A program made the translations under genes and the position numbers. The notes beneath the pieces are model-generated. The model saw only the letters and a program-made list of their open reading frames with translations. It searched no databases and was not told where the DNA came from. From contig JAPDOI010000020.1 in NCBI GenBank assembly GCA_029168955.1, forward strand, positions 3,526,001 through 3,590,000: DNA of 64,000 nucleotides, in the 5' to 3' direction. Source of the stretch: Aplectana chamaeleonis. Its lineage: Eukaryota > Nematoda > Chromadorea > Rhabditida > Cosmocercidae. Each line of letters starts with the position of its first letter. Positions within the stretch are counted from its first letter, which is position 1. Positions 11,451 through 22,095 of the stretch are shown piece after piece.

Positions 11451-12015
11451 GGACAACCGAAACGAAAAATTCGGCGCCGAACAATTGGCGGTGCAGCGGG
11501 TACGGGGTCAGCAGAAGTTTTGGATGTCAATACGCGCACAAAGGTGAGAAAACGACGAAGTGACGTCATCCCATGCTACCGGTCGATGGGTGGTCGACTG
11601 TCTGTGGACCTCGGTCGACAGACAGTCGATCCGCCCCTTGCAGTCAAACCACCCAGCGACCGGTAAGCCACAAGGGTGACGCGTCAACCACCCGTTGGAC
11701 GTCACGGGTGTCTGAGTGAGTTGTGGTGGTGTTCGTTTCTGTCGATCGATGGGCGCGGAGGGGTGGATGGGGGGGGGCATCCTATGTATGCCTCGCGCTC
11801 TCGTCTGCCCCCGTGGTCTCTCATCGGAGGCGGGGCCTGCGATCGGAGGCCGCGTCCGCTGCCTTCTTAAGGCGGCCCGTTTAGTTATAGAGGCTCATTT
11901 TGTTGTTGTAGAGTGGTACGGAGAGGTGACTCTCCTAAATAAATAGTTGTACCACAAATCAGTCTACAACACTCCAGTCGATTCTTATCGCAGTTCCCTT
12001 GTTAGACAATATTGT
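11450..12015. other. GC-richer spacer with short inverted repeat
   Basis: Contains GTCGAC-rich sequence reminiscent of the array at 3.55 kb and a 10-bp inverted repeat (GACTGTCTGT at 11596-11605 with ACAGACAGTC at 11618-11627). Overlapping ORFs on both strands are not supported. Confidence 0.4.
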
Positions 12016-12390
12016 CCTCAAAGCCCTGCCGTCGCTATAATGAAACTTGCAGTCAATACCCCAATGCAAAGCCGTGTCGCTATTCCAAAAAAACCTCCGT
12101 CACTACACTGAAACCCTGCTGTCACTGCTTAGGAGCCCCTCACTACTAGCAGGAAGCCATGCAGTAACCATCTGGGGCCCTGCGATCACCACCTGAAGCC
12201 CCGCAATATCTACCCTCAAGAATTGCCGTTACTACCCTGAGCTTATGTGGTCACTAGTCCGAAGACCGTCAGCTCTGCTCTGAAGCACAGTTACCACGAC
12301 TCCAAAGCACTCCCAGAACTGGACTGAAGCCCAGCCGCTAGAACAATGGAACTCTGCCTTGAAGGCGCTGCTGCGGCCCCTAGGGCCAGA
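12016..12390. repeat. Degenerate ~22-bp minisatellite, about 16 copies
   Basis: Units of 20-24 bp resemble AAGCCCTGCCGTCACTACC, each ending near CTG. Examples begin at about 12019, 12179, 12200 and 12222. Divergence is high, so the array is old. It has no coding capacity. Confidence 0.7.
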
Positions 12391-12424
12391 AGCCGCTGCT
12401 CCTAAACTCCTTCCTCATCGTTTG

Positions 12425-12660
12425 TGTCACTCCAATGCGGAGTCTGCTCTTATGCGCTGGTGCCACTTCTTCACTGTCATGCGCCTGGCCTGGGTGTAAG
12501 CCGGTATTTTTCAGATCGAGGTACAGCGTATCGAGCCAACGCTGCCTTGGCCGTCCTTTGGGTCTTTTTTCTCAAGCGACTCAGCGTTAAGCCCAGCCTT
12601 ACAAGCGGTGTCACTCTTAGCGCGAAGAGCGTGCCCATACCATCGCAATCAAAATTCGAG
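12425..12660 (-). pseudogene. RTE retrotransposon (family 2), C-terminal fragment
   Basis: The minus strand reads WYGHALRAKSDTACKAGLN, KRPKGRPRQRWLDTLYLDL and then HPGQAHD. After a frameshift WHQRIRADSALE follows, then TGA. This is the characteristic C-terminus of a nematode RTE-type endonuclease-reverse transcriptase (GRPKQRWLDTL motif and HPDQAxDRxKW region). It differs clearly from the RTE family at 44-47 kb. It probably belongs with the reverse-transcriptase fragment at 14490-15000, from which it is separated by about 1.8 kb of other sequence. Confidence 0.8.
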
Positions 12661-13362
12661 GAGCATTGCGGCACTCGAGCAACATCAAACGCTTCCCGAT
12701 GTCGTCGTTTCGTGACGTGGTCATTTGAATGAGACAGGCTGTCTAACGTAGCATTTTCATCTCTATTACTTCGTTCTCCCTCCTCGGCGTCAGGCAGAGT
12801 TCGGCGCGGGTGTGGGCCCCCACAGGCGAAGCTGGGCTTTGGAGGGGTGGAAGAGGTGGAGAAATACCAGCTGGACCATTCTGTGTGTGAGTAAAAACCG
12901 TCAGTAGCAGTTTTTTACATGGAGTTCAAATATACATTGCGATTTGACTGCAAGACTGTTTTAACTGAGTTACGAATGACGAAGTTCAATTAGGAAGTTT
13001 AGGGCAAAAAAGTCTTTCCGAAATAAAAGTCAAGACATGAGAATCCTCCCTGTAAAAGGTTCAAAAGAGTTTGACTACTAAATGCTAAATTATTCCTGAA
13101 AATGATTTCCATGAGTCATGAGAGTTGATGTTTGAGTTGAGCGTGGTCGATTTATCCTGTATACGAACTTTCACCGCAGAGTAACGCCGAAGACCGCTAC
13201 ACTGATAGCGGAAGAGGATGAAAAAACGTCCAAGTCCACAAATTTAAACTAGGTTTTAAAATTGCAGTAACTTAAGTTCTGAATGGGTGCCCAGAAAAAT
13301 CCTATCTTTAAGAAACTGCACTATGTACCCTACCGTACAAAACCTTCCGCACCCGTGGAAAA

Positions 13363-13498
13363 GGCCTTCTAAGAAAATTTCCCTGGTGTGGGTCCTAACA
13401 ATTTTCGCGTTTTCTCAGTACTTGGGTGTGGACCCAGCTGTGGGCCCACAGTGCATTTTCAAGAAGAACCCGCACCAGGTAAATTTTCTCCGAAGGCA
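13363..13498. repeat. Small inverted repeat, ~30-bp arms
   Basis: The sequence around 13363-13395 (gccttctaagaaaatttccc and following) is nearly the reverse complement of 13467-13498 (acccgcaccaggtaaatttt and following). It looks like a short MITE or foldback and lies inside the gap that splits the family 2 RTE. Confidence 0.6.
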
Positions 13499-13754
13499 CT
13501 CTCCAGGTATGCGGAAGGCTTCCAACGGTAGAGTATAAAGTTTGGTTTCCTAATGCCAGGATTTTTCTAGATAATTTATTTAATGCTTATTTTATATCCT
13601 TTCAAAATTCTACTTCTTAAGAACTTGAACGATTTTTTTCTCGACCTTAACGCCCACAGTGTAGCGCCCTTAGTTGTCGATTCCAGGCGGTTAGAGCTCA
13701 TCTACAGAGTAATTCAAACACGTTGGACTCAAATATTATACTTTCGTGACTGCT

Positions 13755-14110
13755 AGTTTTCATAATTGCCGACTTCCGGCGGGACCACACCTCAGAAAAC
13801 GTGAGCTATATACTGTAGCGGTTCTCAGCCTTCATATTAGACGGTAAAAGTGTAACCATGAAGCAAATCGACCCCTCTCGACACAAATATCCGGCTCTAG
13901 TGATCCGTACTTAGCAGAAATGAGGACTTCCGGCGGACCACACCTGCAACAAGGTTTGGCCCATACATTGTACCGCTCTTCAGCATTCATTTTAGACGGT
14001 CAAAGTTGACATACTGGGTAAATTAACCACGCTCGACTGAAATACCCTACTCTTGAGACTCGTGAAAATGTGGACTTCCGGCGGGATTGAACCCTCCCTC
14101 AAAGATCCGC
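13755..14110. repeat. ~153-bp tandem repeat, 2-3 diverged copies
   Basis: The box GACTTCCGGCGGG recurs at about 13770, 13926 and 14076, with the accompanying boxes 'agacggt(c/a)aaag' and 'ccgctcttcagc' in register. Confidence 0.7.
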
Positions 14111-14489
14111 ATTTTGTTGTCCGCGGCTGCTGTAAAACATAAGGTGGTGAACAAATTTCCTTCAGCCGCTAGAGAGTGTGAACCAGCATTGTGAACAGGC
14201 TATTACCGGTTACATACACTTTCAACTGCTCTTGTGCACTTTCAACTCCTCTCTACCTAAATGCAATCAGCGCTGTTTTGTGCTTTCGCCCTCTCGAACG
14301 CCGGCGTTTTTTTCATAACATTGGCTTCAAGCTTTCTATTTTGGTTTTTCGCCAACCATTTGACAATTACAGTGTGATGGAACACGTATGGATAAACAGT
14401 CGCTGCTGCCTGTTTAGGTTTTGTCACCTACTAACATTCTTGTGGGGATCTGAGCAAAGTTGGCATTGGAGGACAGAGGTCTGAGCAAC

Positions 14490-15000
14490 ACTGGCCAGCC
14501 CACACCTCGAGCAGTACCCTGGTGGCAGGCTAGCGCTCTGCTGCACACAGCGCAACGAGCCGGACCACAGATTGGTAGATCTTCGACTTTGAACGATCGT
14601 GCATCTTCCCGCTACATAGCACTGCATCCGTCGACCACCATTTCAACACAGGCTCGAGCGTTTACTTCGCTAACTAGATTCTAGTCAGATGTAATAGTCG
14701 AACTGAGGTATACCTGATGAAGTCAGCTCGCGAAAACTCAATGCTCTCAATCTTGAGGGATTAATGTTACTTTTATCCGCTGCTGTATGTTCCACTTTCC
14801 TGACGTAGAGTAGTCCGAATCGAGCCAACCGGTCACTCCAGACTTACACCCGTGGCTCGAGATTCGAGTTATTTTCAGCAGCAAACATCACATCAGTCGC
14901 ATGCAAAAGCGTTCCTTGAGCTGGCCTCTGCAGTTCTCTTATGATAGTATCGATCACGATGTCAAACAGAAAGGGGGACAAAGCAGTTTCAAAGCTCTAT
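14490..15000 (-). pseudogene. RTE retrotransposon (family 2), decayed reverse-transcriptase fragment
   Basis: Minus-strand frames give LSPFLFDIVIDTIIRELQ, then LLHATDVMFAAENNSNLE at the position of the YADD catalytic box (here HATD), then VWSDRLARFGL, then after frameshifts SKSKIYQSVVRLVALCAAE. These match the order of motifs in nematode RTE reverse transcriptases (PFLF, YADD, W.DRLA.FGL, KIYR.VVRPV). Loss of YADD and several frameshifts make it dead. The C-terminal part lies at 12425-12660. Confidence 0.8.
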
Positions 15001-15269
15001 CGTCAATAGCTATGCCGTCACTCTCAATTTTTGAAAAGAGGACATCCCAAGACGGCGAGAGATAACAAGAACATAGACATCGCCCTCCCAAGAGAAGTTT
15101 CCACAGTCGCCTCTCTCACATTTATGGAGGGAAAGTAAAAGTTGGAGCTCCCCCCTCCTGATCCTTCTACACTCCCGCCGGGATAGCCGCGATAGCAGTC
15201 ATTGAATAAGGGAAAAGTGCGACTGACCCTCATGGTTATTCTAATTATTTTTCTTTCGTAGAATTCAAT

Positions 15270-16425
15270 CTAGTGGATGGGCAGGGCCACGGTGGCAAAT
15301 CGCCGTTCGCGATCTAAATCCAGCTGAAAGTTGGCACCGCAAAGCTGAAAGTTGGCTTCCGTCGGAAAGATACTCTTGTTCGACCAAATTTGGCGAAAGG
15401 CATTTACTACATTGCAACGCGAGCGCACTCCGCAAAGGGCCTTTGTGTACAAAAAAAACTGCGCGTGGTCGACTAATCCATTGAGAAAAGCTCGCACCTC
15501 ATCGTAGAGCTCATGAAACTGCATCCAAGATAATAGACGATTCCAGTCGACAGCCTGCACAGCCTACAAATGCAATGGAATCAGATGAGGTTAGTTCTGT
15601 GAGGTTGCAAAGTAAAACTATATTTGATTAGCACGTGCTTACTGCTAACAGAATGAGTGAATATTTATAAGTGGGGAAGTATGACGTAGCATTCAAAAAC
15701 GACAACAACCCTGTCCGTTCGCCCAGCACACTGATCACGTCGATTTCGAACTCATGAGCACCTAAACAAAACGCTTGCTTTGCCATTCTTTCAGAGCTTC
15801 CATCAAAACGACCGGAGAGATGGGCAACTGGGGTTTGCGAACTACAATAGCGGCTGAAATATCGTGCAGTAGATCCTACCGTATGCGTGTACGAAGACGA
15901 TCACCATTAAGAAGATGTAGGTATATTTTGAAAAGTCCACAATGGATGACTCGAGAGTCACATCGGCATCGGCAAACTGCAAAAAATGGCGCGTTTCTCT
16001 ACACAAGCCACCACCACGCATCGTGAAATAGCAGATCGACGATAAGGGCGCGGATCGCGTGGTGGTATATTCTCTGAGCGGGTGCCTACACATTTACGAA
16101 TCTATACTCTTACCGTCATGGTTACTAAGAAATAGTAAACGAAGCTGGAGCAGATATAACCAAAAACTGCAAGCCATTGCACCTCACGCCTACTCTTCGG
16201 ATAAAAATCTCGCATCAAAGCGAGGACGACGAATATAGCACCTGAAATATTCCAGAGACAATACATGCACCTTAAATATTCAAACATTCCACAAATGAGT
16301 CTGACCAAACGCCGATGTCAGAGTGATACAGAAGAAGATTCCGTATAGAAAAAACAGCATGAATAGTTGTCTCGCCCTTGCTGCAGCGAAGTACTCCGTT
16401 ATAGCTGCTACTGCAAACCGCACAC
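15270..16425 (-). CDS. Five-exon C-terminal part of a multi-pass membrane protein, meckelin (TMEM67/MKS-3)-like candidate
   Basis: Exons on the minus strand: 16306-16425, 16114-16241, 15880-15976, 15643-15827 and 15270-15563 (stop TAG). Introns are 64, 137, 52 and 79 bp. Donors are GTCAGA, GTAAGA, GTAGGA and GTAAGC; acceptors include ATTTCAG and TTTTTTGCAG. All phases agree. The joined product has several membrane segments (LFMLFFLYGIFFCITL, VFGYICSSFVYYFLV, YTYIFLMVIVFV). Its tail contains AFLNGLVDHA and, 29 residues later, KSIF. From memory, meckelin's C-terminus has FLGSFIDHV and KSIF 28 residues apart, and an upstream IDLCS...YYIHGR region that resembles VDFS...YVAHLSGR here. Meckelin acts at the ciliary transition zone. 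The gene structure is strong; the family name is a hypothesis. An RTE remnant lies just downstream. Confidence 0.6.
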
Positions 16426-16630
16426 CTGTGAGAATGGTGGTTGATTGAAGATAGTAGAGCATGACTTTTCTGGCACTTCCGAGATCGGAGCGGCATAGCG
16501 AGGCTCCTCGCCACATACACTTCGTCAACCGAGAAACAGATTTCTTGCGAAAAAACCAGCAAATAACAACATAATAATTCATTCTACCTCGGCCCACCCA
16601 TCCAAAACTAGGCGTGCAGTTGTTGGCAAC

Positions 16631-17347
16631 ATGTTTCGTACGGCCCTTGCAGTCTCTTCGGATAGCGAGCAGAAGAGCGTTTCTGCAAACCTGGCCCGCA
16701 GCATAGCATTCGAGAACGGTTATCCATCGATAAATGGCCGCCATACGGGACGTCCACGGGGGACCACCCTCTCAGCTGTATGCGAGGAAGAAAGTACGAA
16801 AGTAGCGTTCCGCTTTCTTTTTGTCTCGGACCACCTCAGTTCAACGATCAGGGCCTGTATCCGTAGGGCTGTACTTCAAGAAATGGTCTCCGTTGTCGAA
16901 ATCCCTCCTGCCAACCTTAGGGGGCGATTAGTTCGCATTCGCTTGTATGACCGCTTCTGCATTACTACCTCCTGTGTAATTTGCCCATTTGGTAAGGAGG
17001 ATGACTGCATGGCCTCTGGGGTGTTATATAGCATAAATTGTCGTCTGTGTGGGGAGTATTATATAGGGGAGACTGGGAGACCTCTGTGTGTCAGAATTAA
17101 GGAGCACATGGACGGACTGAACAAGTGTAAAATGTCTACTACACTTGGAGAACACAGGGTGCGCATTCACGATAACAATTGCATTTCAGTTGCTGTTACG
17201 ATCTTGGCACGTGAAAACGAAATCTCAGCGCGCAGAACTCTTAAGGCATTTTGGATTGCCGCAAAAACGCCCAAAATAAACCTAAAGGACGAATGTGTTG
17301 CGGTGACCCAAGAGTTGGCGGCGTACGTAGACCCGTGCGGATTCTGA
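16631..17347 (+). pseudogene. Penelope-like element fragment with GIY-YIG endonuclease domain
   Basis: The 238-codon frame ends with the C-terminal module of Penelope-like retroelements. A Cys cluster (CVICPFGKEDDC, residues 115-126) is followed by a GIY-YIG nuclease (GVLYSINC at 130, EYYIGETGRP at 142, then RIKEH), and a conserved end containing FWIAAKTPKINLKDECVAVT and ELAAYVDPCGF. Residues 57-110 match the linker preceding the nuclease (VVEIPPANLRGRLVRIRLYDR). The reverse transcriptase upstream is missing, so this is a 5'-truncated copy. It lies antisense in the interval between minus-strand exons at 17775-17994 and 16306-16425. Confidence 0.85.
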
Positions 17348-17774
17348 CCAACCGGTCATAATCTGAGGGCGGGTCTGAACGAGGGCGGCCCCAGGTCTTC
17401 GTGGGTGATTCCGAGGGTTCCTACTAGTCAGTGGCCTAACAACTTCCATCCGAGGCTGTCGGACCTTTTGGTCCCCTTCAAAGGTTGGCATAATCTCTGA
17501 CTTCCGTTCTTTTGAATCACTTCCGTGTAAATCCTTCTCTGAAGAATGAAATGGGGTTTGGGAGGGTAGTTTCTTGGATCTTAATTCGGGTTTTCGAGGC
17601 CCCAAAGAAGGCGAAAATCGTCAAAACGTCAGCCAAATAAGGAGGTTTTAACAATCTTGGTCTCGCTTCAACCACCGAATACCACAAGATTTCTCGCGGT
17701 TTCATGACATATTATACTCCGGCCCAAAGCAAAAACTTTTAGGTTGGGTAAATGCTAATGTGAGCGAGAACTAC

Positions 17775-17994
17775 CTTGTAAGTCACTGCGTATGCTTGTG
17801 AGAGTTGTCGTTGCCAAATTCTTCACAAAAAGATGTAGTTTCAGCGTAGCGAGCAACGCGAGTGCGCTCACTATCATGATCCACCAAAAAATTATCCTCG
17901 CTGTCTGGAAAAGGTTGAAAATGATGGAAGCTCGCGTGGCCGTTTTAAGGTTACTCTTTGACCTCACTTTCTTCATATTACCAATAAGCCATCG
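17775..17994 (-). CDS. Hydrophobic exon, probably upstream part of the 15.3-16.4 kb gene
   Basis: An acceptor ATTATAG precedes 17994 and a donor CAAG|GTAGTT follows 17775. The frame has 73 codons plus one nucleotide, phase 0 in and phase 1 out. An in-frame TAG just before the acceptor argues that the splice site is real. The peptide is basic (NMKKVRSKSNLKTATR), then has a membrane segment (IIFWWIMIVSALALLATL). The next exon at 16306-16425 begins in a compatible phase 1, but an intermediate exon may exist. Confidence 0.45.
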
Positions 17995-18299
17995 CTATAA
18001 TTATTTTGGTAACAGCATTTTGTGGACATCTTCAAAAGAGCCTACAAACACCGTTTTGGTTAAATATATGCTTGTTACTCGCGATGCCTGGCTCAAAGAG
18101 TCTATCTACCTTGCTGTACAGAAGTATATTGGGCATCATCAGTGTGCTGCTAAAACTAACAAGCAGAAATAGAAGGGACAGATAGATAGACTAAATGGTA
18201 AGGGGCTCTCAGGTCTTGAGGAGTGTCTGGGAATGTATGAGTAAAACAGGTAGGAAGCGTGAAAGATTAGACATAGTGAAAAAATAGAAGCAATTCAGT

Positions 18300-18530
18300 C
18301 ACGAGAAGTTACAGTAGCAGTGAAGGTACGCCGTTGAGGAACACGCATACGGAAGGGGTCAAGGAAAATTCTGGGGGTATCGAAATCGATGGAATGACGG
18401 AATCGTACATCCCGCGACCGAAGACGGCGACAGAGCATATCAGGCATATTGATTTTCAGCCGATACCGATGGTAAACATTGCTTCGCGTCGCTCGTTGCT
18501 GGAAGCATGATCCCGCCCTAAAAGAGCCGT
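18300..18530. repeat. Diverged hairpin-element copy
   Basis: The right end (gcgtcgctcgttgctggaag, then catgatccc) matches the reverse complement of the hairpin element at 61376-61489. The left part is decayed. The 83-codon minus-strand frame here is therefore not treated as a gene. Confidence 0.5.
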
Positions 18531-18712
18531 TCGAGATAAAAGTCACTTCGACAACTGTTGGGTTCGCATAAAGCGTTTACCTGTTTTCCGCTTTCCTCCC
18601 ATTTTTGATTACGCTTGCATACTTCTCGTATGGGGTCCAGAAAAGTTACCCTGTGAGGTGTTTTCTTGACTGTTTAAGCTTTCCCATTTGCCTTTTCCGC
18701 AATTTGCTCTAA

Positions 18713-18958
18713 TCATAAAGTTTCGTCTTCAGCCGATGGCTTAGGAGTGCTCAAAATCGAGATAGGCTCAGCCTCATCATTATGCTTGGGATTCGCACTT
18801 CTTCCTTTAGCCGATGGCGTCGGAGTGCTCAAAAACGAGAGAGGCTCAGTTTCATCATTGAGCTTGGAACTCGCACCCTCTCTTGAGCTGAAGAACATAA
18901 TTGCAGGTATTAACGAGTGCCAATTTATGTCATCTTCGAACACAGCCACCATCACAGA
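18713..18958 (-). CDS. Candidate terminal exon with two 26-residue repeats
   Basis: A minus-strand frame of 80 codons ends in TGA at 18713. It holds two copies of a 26-residue unit, recognisable as NDETEPLSFLSTPTPSA and NDEAEPISILSTPKPSA, after a hydrophobic start (SLIPAIMFFSS). The DNA repeat is 78 bp, a multiple of three. A possible acceptor ATGTTCTTCAG lies inside. If real, it would end a gene upstream of the meckelin-like one. Unknown family. Confidence 0.3.
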   Translation of the reverse strand, partial: SVMVAVFEDDINWHSLIPAIMFFSSREGASSKLNDETEPLSFLSTPTPSAKGRSANPKHNDEAEPISILSTPKPSAEDETL

Positions 18959-19285
18959 AAATTTTAACGCAAACGCACAAACGCCTTCCCGAATGGTAGA
19001 CTTTGAATGATCACGTTAGCAGGCCCTGCGGACCATGACCCTCAAAATGCCTCATTATTTGAGGCCGAACAGAGTCTGACCTAAGGTCAGCCCATGTTTA
19101 GTGCAAGCATAACTCTGACCTGATAGCTTCTTGCGTTTCTGTTCCTAAACGAAGAAGTGCAAAATACGCCAAATGTGCAAAGACCATATGTTGACACAGC
19201 AGACCGGAATGCTGCCAAATACGTCTGAATTGGAGTGAAAACCCCGAAGCAAACTTATGGAGATTATCCGATTGTAAGAACCTAC

Positions 19286-19401
19286 TTCTATGCGAAACAA
19301 CACTGCTGGATTGGAGTTTGCTTCAAGAAGGCTGAAGAGGTCAAACAGATCTGGTAATGTGAACACTGCCAACATTATTACGAAAGCTATCATTATAACG
19401 T
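19286..19401 (-). CDS. Candidate membrane-segment exon
   Basis: An acceptor CATTATTGCAG precedes 19401 and a donor GAA|GTAGGT follows 19286. The 116-bp frame (phase 1 in, phase 0 out) encodes VIMIAFVIMLAVFTLPDLF followed by DLFSLLEANSNPAVLFRIE. A membrane segment plus a short loop fits a multi-pass protein, possibly the same gene as the exons downstream on the minus strand. The linkage is inference. Confidence 0.4.
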
Positions 19402-19559
19402 CTGCAATAATGAGGTTGTCAGTCTGTGATAGTGGTTCTTGACTCATGCACGATTCACTCACGCATTAGGCACAGTATCCTTTTCATTGCATTTGCTCTC
19501 AAGCAAGCGCAGAAGAGCAGCAGCGCGTATAGGAATAGAATTACCTGGGTACACTTGGA

Positions 19560-19766
19560 TTAGAACTCGTTCAAAGATTCCATGGCGGAGTCGCCTACAC
19601 GGGTAAATTTGCCCAACTTCCATTGCAAACTACCCGCGTCAAGCGTCGCGATATAGTATTTGCCATCTATATCATTTGGGAGATATGACTTGAAAGCACC
19701 ATCGCGTCGCCGATAGTATGCACTAAGCCTTGAAGAGTCAACAGGGCTACGCCGTCGATATCCCAA
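19560..19766 (-). CDS. Candidate exon, unknown
   Basis: The minus-strand frame includes GYRRRSPVDSSRLSAYYRRR, LPNDIDGKYYIATLDAG and LQWKLGKFTR and ends at TAA 19560. A donor-like CGT|GTAGGC sits before the end and could shorten the exon. It abuts a GC-rich repeat (19795-19985) on its 5' side. It reads like extracellular protein but no family is recognised. Confidence 0.3.
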   Translation of the reverse strand: MGYRRRSPVDSSRLSAYYRRRDGAFKSYLPNDIDGKYYIATLDAGSLQWKLGKFTRVGDSAMESLNEF

Positions 19767-19794
19767 GCTATATATGGGGATACGGATAAGACCA

Positions 19795-19985
19795 CTCGGA
19801 CAGAAAATAGGGCTGACCGCGCGCAACGATAGGACCGACCGCGGGATCGGCGACGTTCCGACCGCACCATTGCGAGCGTTCCGAACGGTATACCGCCGCG
19901 GTCAGTACGAAAGTGTGCGCGTTCCGAACGCAAATCTGCATCACGGCACTTTGCGTTCGGACCGCGGACAAATATAATATCACGG
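19795..19985 (-). repeat. GACCGCGCGCAA-rich interspersed repeat
   Basis: Begins ctcggacagaaaatagggct, followed by GACCGCGCGCAA motifs. The block at 24540-24805 is another copy in the opposite orientation that shares this end. The repeat opens long spurious frames on the minus strand. Confidence 0.75.
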
Positions 19986-19999
19986 CGCCCTTCCAATGC

Positions 20000-20750
20000 G
20001 AGGGGCTCACAACAGCGCAATTCGCCAGCATAAGGATCCTACAATCATGGTGCCCACTACTGGCTATTACAGTATAAAATAGCCAGTACTGGATATCACG
20101 ATTGGGGGACTCCAGGCTAGCGTATTGCATAACAACATAACACGGAAATGATAATATACAAATTTATTTCCAAATCAATCACTTGATGGTACATCAATTA
20201 GTAATGATACAATAATTGTGAAACAAATTGTGTTTGTTCACAATAATGGCTAACGGTTATACGCAAAAATATGCAACGAAATACATTGCATGATCGAGTT
20301 CACAAGTTTCCAAAAAATGACTTCAAATACTTGGATAAAAAAACGAATTGGAAGTATGGGCAATTTGGGTGTCAGAATCCGAAAATAGTGCACGTTGGTG
20401 TGATTATAAATGTCAAATATTCGAAAAAACAAGTGAAAATAAATTTTAGTAACTGAAAACATATACAATCGAACTGCGAATTCCCTTTTTGTGTCACATC
20501 CAGTCAAGTGATTCATATTTTGAATGTTATTACTGTAAAACTTCAATCCGCATTCATTTGTTCTGCTTTCACGCTGTTACATGAAGATTATGTTATAAAC
20601 AACACTGTTTCCAATTATTTCAAATCATCTTTCAAAAATTGTGAACCCGAAAATTAAAACTTTTACAGCGCACAAAAGTGAAGTCATCAAAACTGAGAAT
20701 CCAAGTGGCAACTGATCATTGTTCTCCAAGAACAAAGATACCCAGACCGC
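20000..20750. other. A+T-rich unassigned sequence
   Basis: Short frames on both strands overlap each other (20250-20546 minus, 20271-20456 plus). No domain, splice pair or repeat could be defended. Confidence 0.4.
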
Positions 20751-20752
20751 GT

Positions 20753-21208
20753 TTAAAGGCAGTGTTCACGATAAATTTCACTTCCGATATCTCCACGGTT
20801 TACGGAAGGTCTGGTGCCCTATATAGCAAGGCATGTTTAAAAAGGACACGAAAGACGCGTTTTTGAGCAAAAATAGGCCCTCTCTTGTTTACGTTGATTT
20901 TTGAGCGTGGAGGAATTGACCGCTAGAAGAAAGATACCTATCAGTGCAATGAAGCGATCAGCTCACTTATCAGCACTTCCTTCACTTGTTCATTCCTGTA
21001 ATCTGAGTCTCCATTTGTTTATTTCGAGGGGGTGGATATGGAGCACGGGGCGTGTCTGGGCCACCAAAACGCTTGTTTGCAGCCGTTATCTTGCCACTCC
21101 TGGCTCGTTTTCTACCGTTCTTTCGACACTGGGAGCCTAGGATCCTTCTCCCCTATCATTTTACTGTGGAAAGTCAACAATGATGATCATCGTGAACACT
21201 GCCTTTAA
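20753..21208 (+). mobile_element. MITE of the AGGCAGTGTTCACGAT family, copy b
   Basis: The terminal inverted repeats are TTAAAGGCAGTGTTCACGAT and its complement, and the element is bounded by TTAA on both sides. This fits a TTAA target duplication (piggyBac-like) or a TA duplication if the ends are read two bases further in. The interior matches copy a in reverse. Non-coding. Confidence 0.85.
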
Positions 21209-21362
21209 AAAATATAGCTAACAATAAGACGACAGCACATTCGAGATTCCCTACAGCAAAGAAGCGAAATCGATATCATTAAACGAGATAATGGTAGTAG
21301 GGCATGTTATAAGGCTAGTAGAACTTACAAATATCTCCCCATGTAAAACTAAGTGGGCATCT

Positions 21363-22095
21363 ACAGTACCCACACCAAGTTTTGTAAAAACTGGGAGCAT
21401 CTGGAAAACTTGGCAAAAAAAGTCTGATGCACGTAACTTCTTTGAATAATGATTTTTTCGAATTCTGAAAACGCTATCATATTCGCAGATAAAAAAGCTA
21501 CTTAACTATGCGACTTTTAGGCCGAAGATCCCTGAATTCGCTTTGTTTTTGAAGGAAATAGTTTTTTCAATCGTTTTTCAAAAGCGTCGCGCGCGGCGAA
21601 ACTTTGAGTTGTATTCGTAAAAGTAATGGAAGAGCGCGCTGCGAAGTGCGGCGAAATTTTTAGCAGTACTTGCACGAGTGATGGAAGAGCGATCTGTATG
21701 CTTTCTTCATAAATTAGGTGTAAATGAGAGTATCTCAAGGTTTGTTTGGGTTGAATTTTAGAAAACTTTCAATTAAGAGTCCGGGGTTCTCGCAACAAAA
21801 CTCCGACTTTTCATGTAGTTCTCAAGTGTTTTCAATGAAGGACTTCGAGAATTCAACCAACACAAACCTCGAGATTCTCACCTGCACCTAATTCATGAAG
21901 AAAACATACAGATCGCTCTTCCATCACTCGTGCAAATACTGCTAAAAATTTCGCCGCACTTCGCAGCGCACGACGTTTTTATAAACGATCGCAAAATTAA
22001 CTTCCTTCAAAAACAAAGCGATTTTAGGGATAGTCGGCCCACAAGTCACATAATTATGTAGGTATTGGATAGCAGCGGTATTGTAGTTCTGAAAA
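21363..22095. mobile_element. Foldback element FB1, copy 1
   Basis: A long imperfect palindrome: for example 'gcgaagtgcggcgaaatttt' at about 21640 is mirrored by 'aaatttcgccgcacttcgca' at about 21945, with a unique centre near 21790. The left end (caccaagttttgtaaaaact, then gggagcatctgg) matches the other FB1 copies at 49265, 51547 and 62380. The right end is decayed. Confidence 0.8.

Noticed and set aside
17792..18172. 126-codon plus-strand ORF
   Set aside because: It is antisense to the hydrophobic minus-strand exon at 17775-17994, which has matching splice signals. The plus-strand frame has no domain or splice support.
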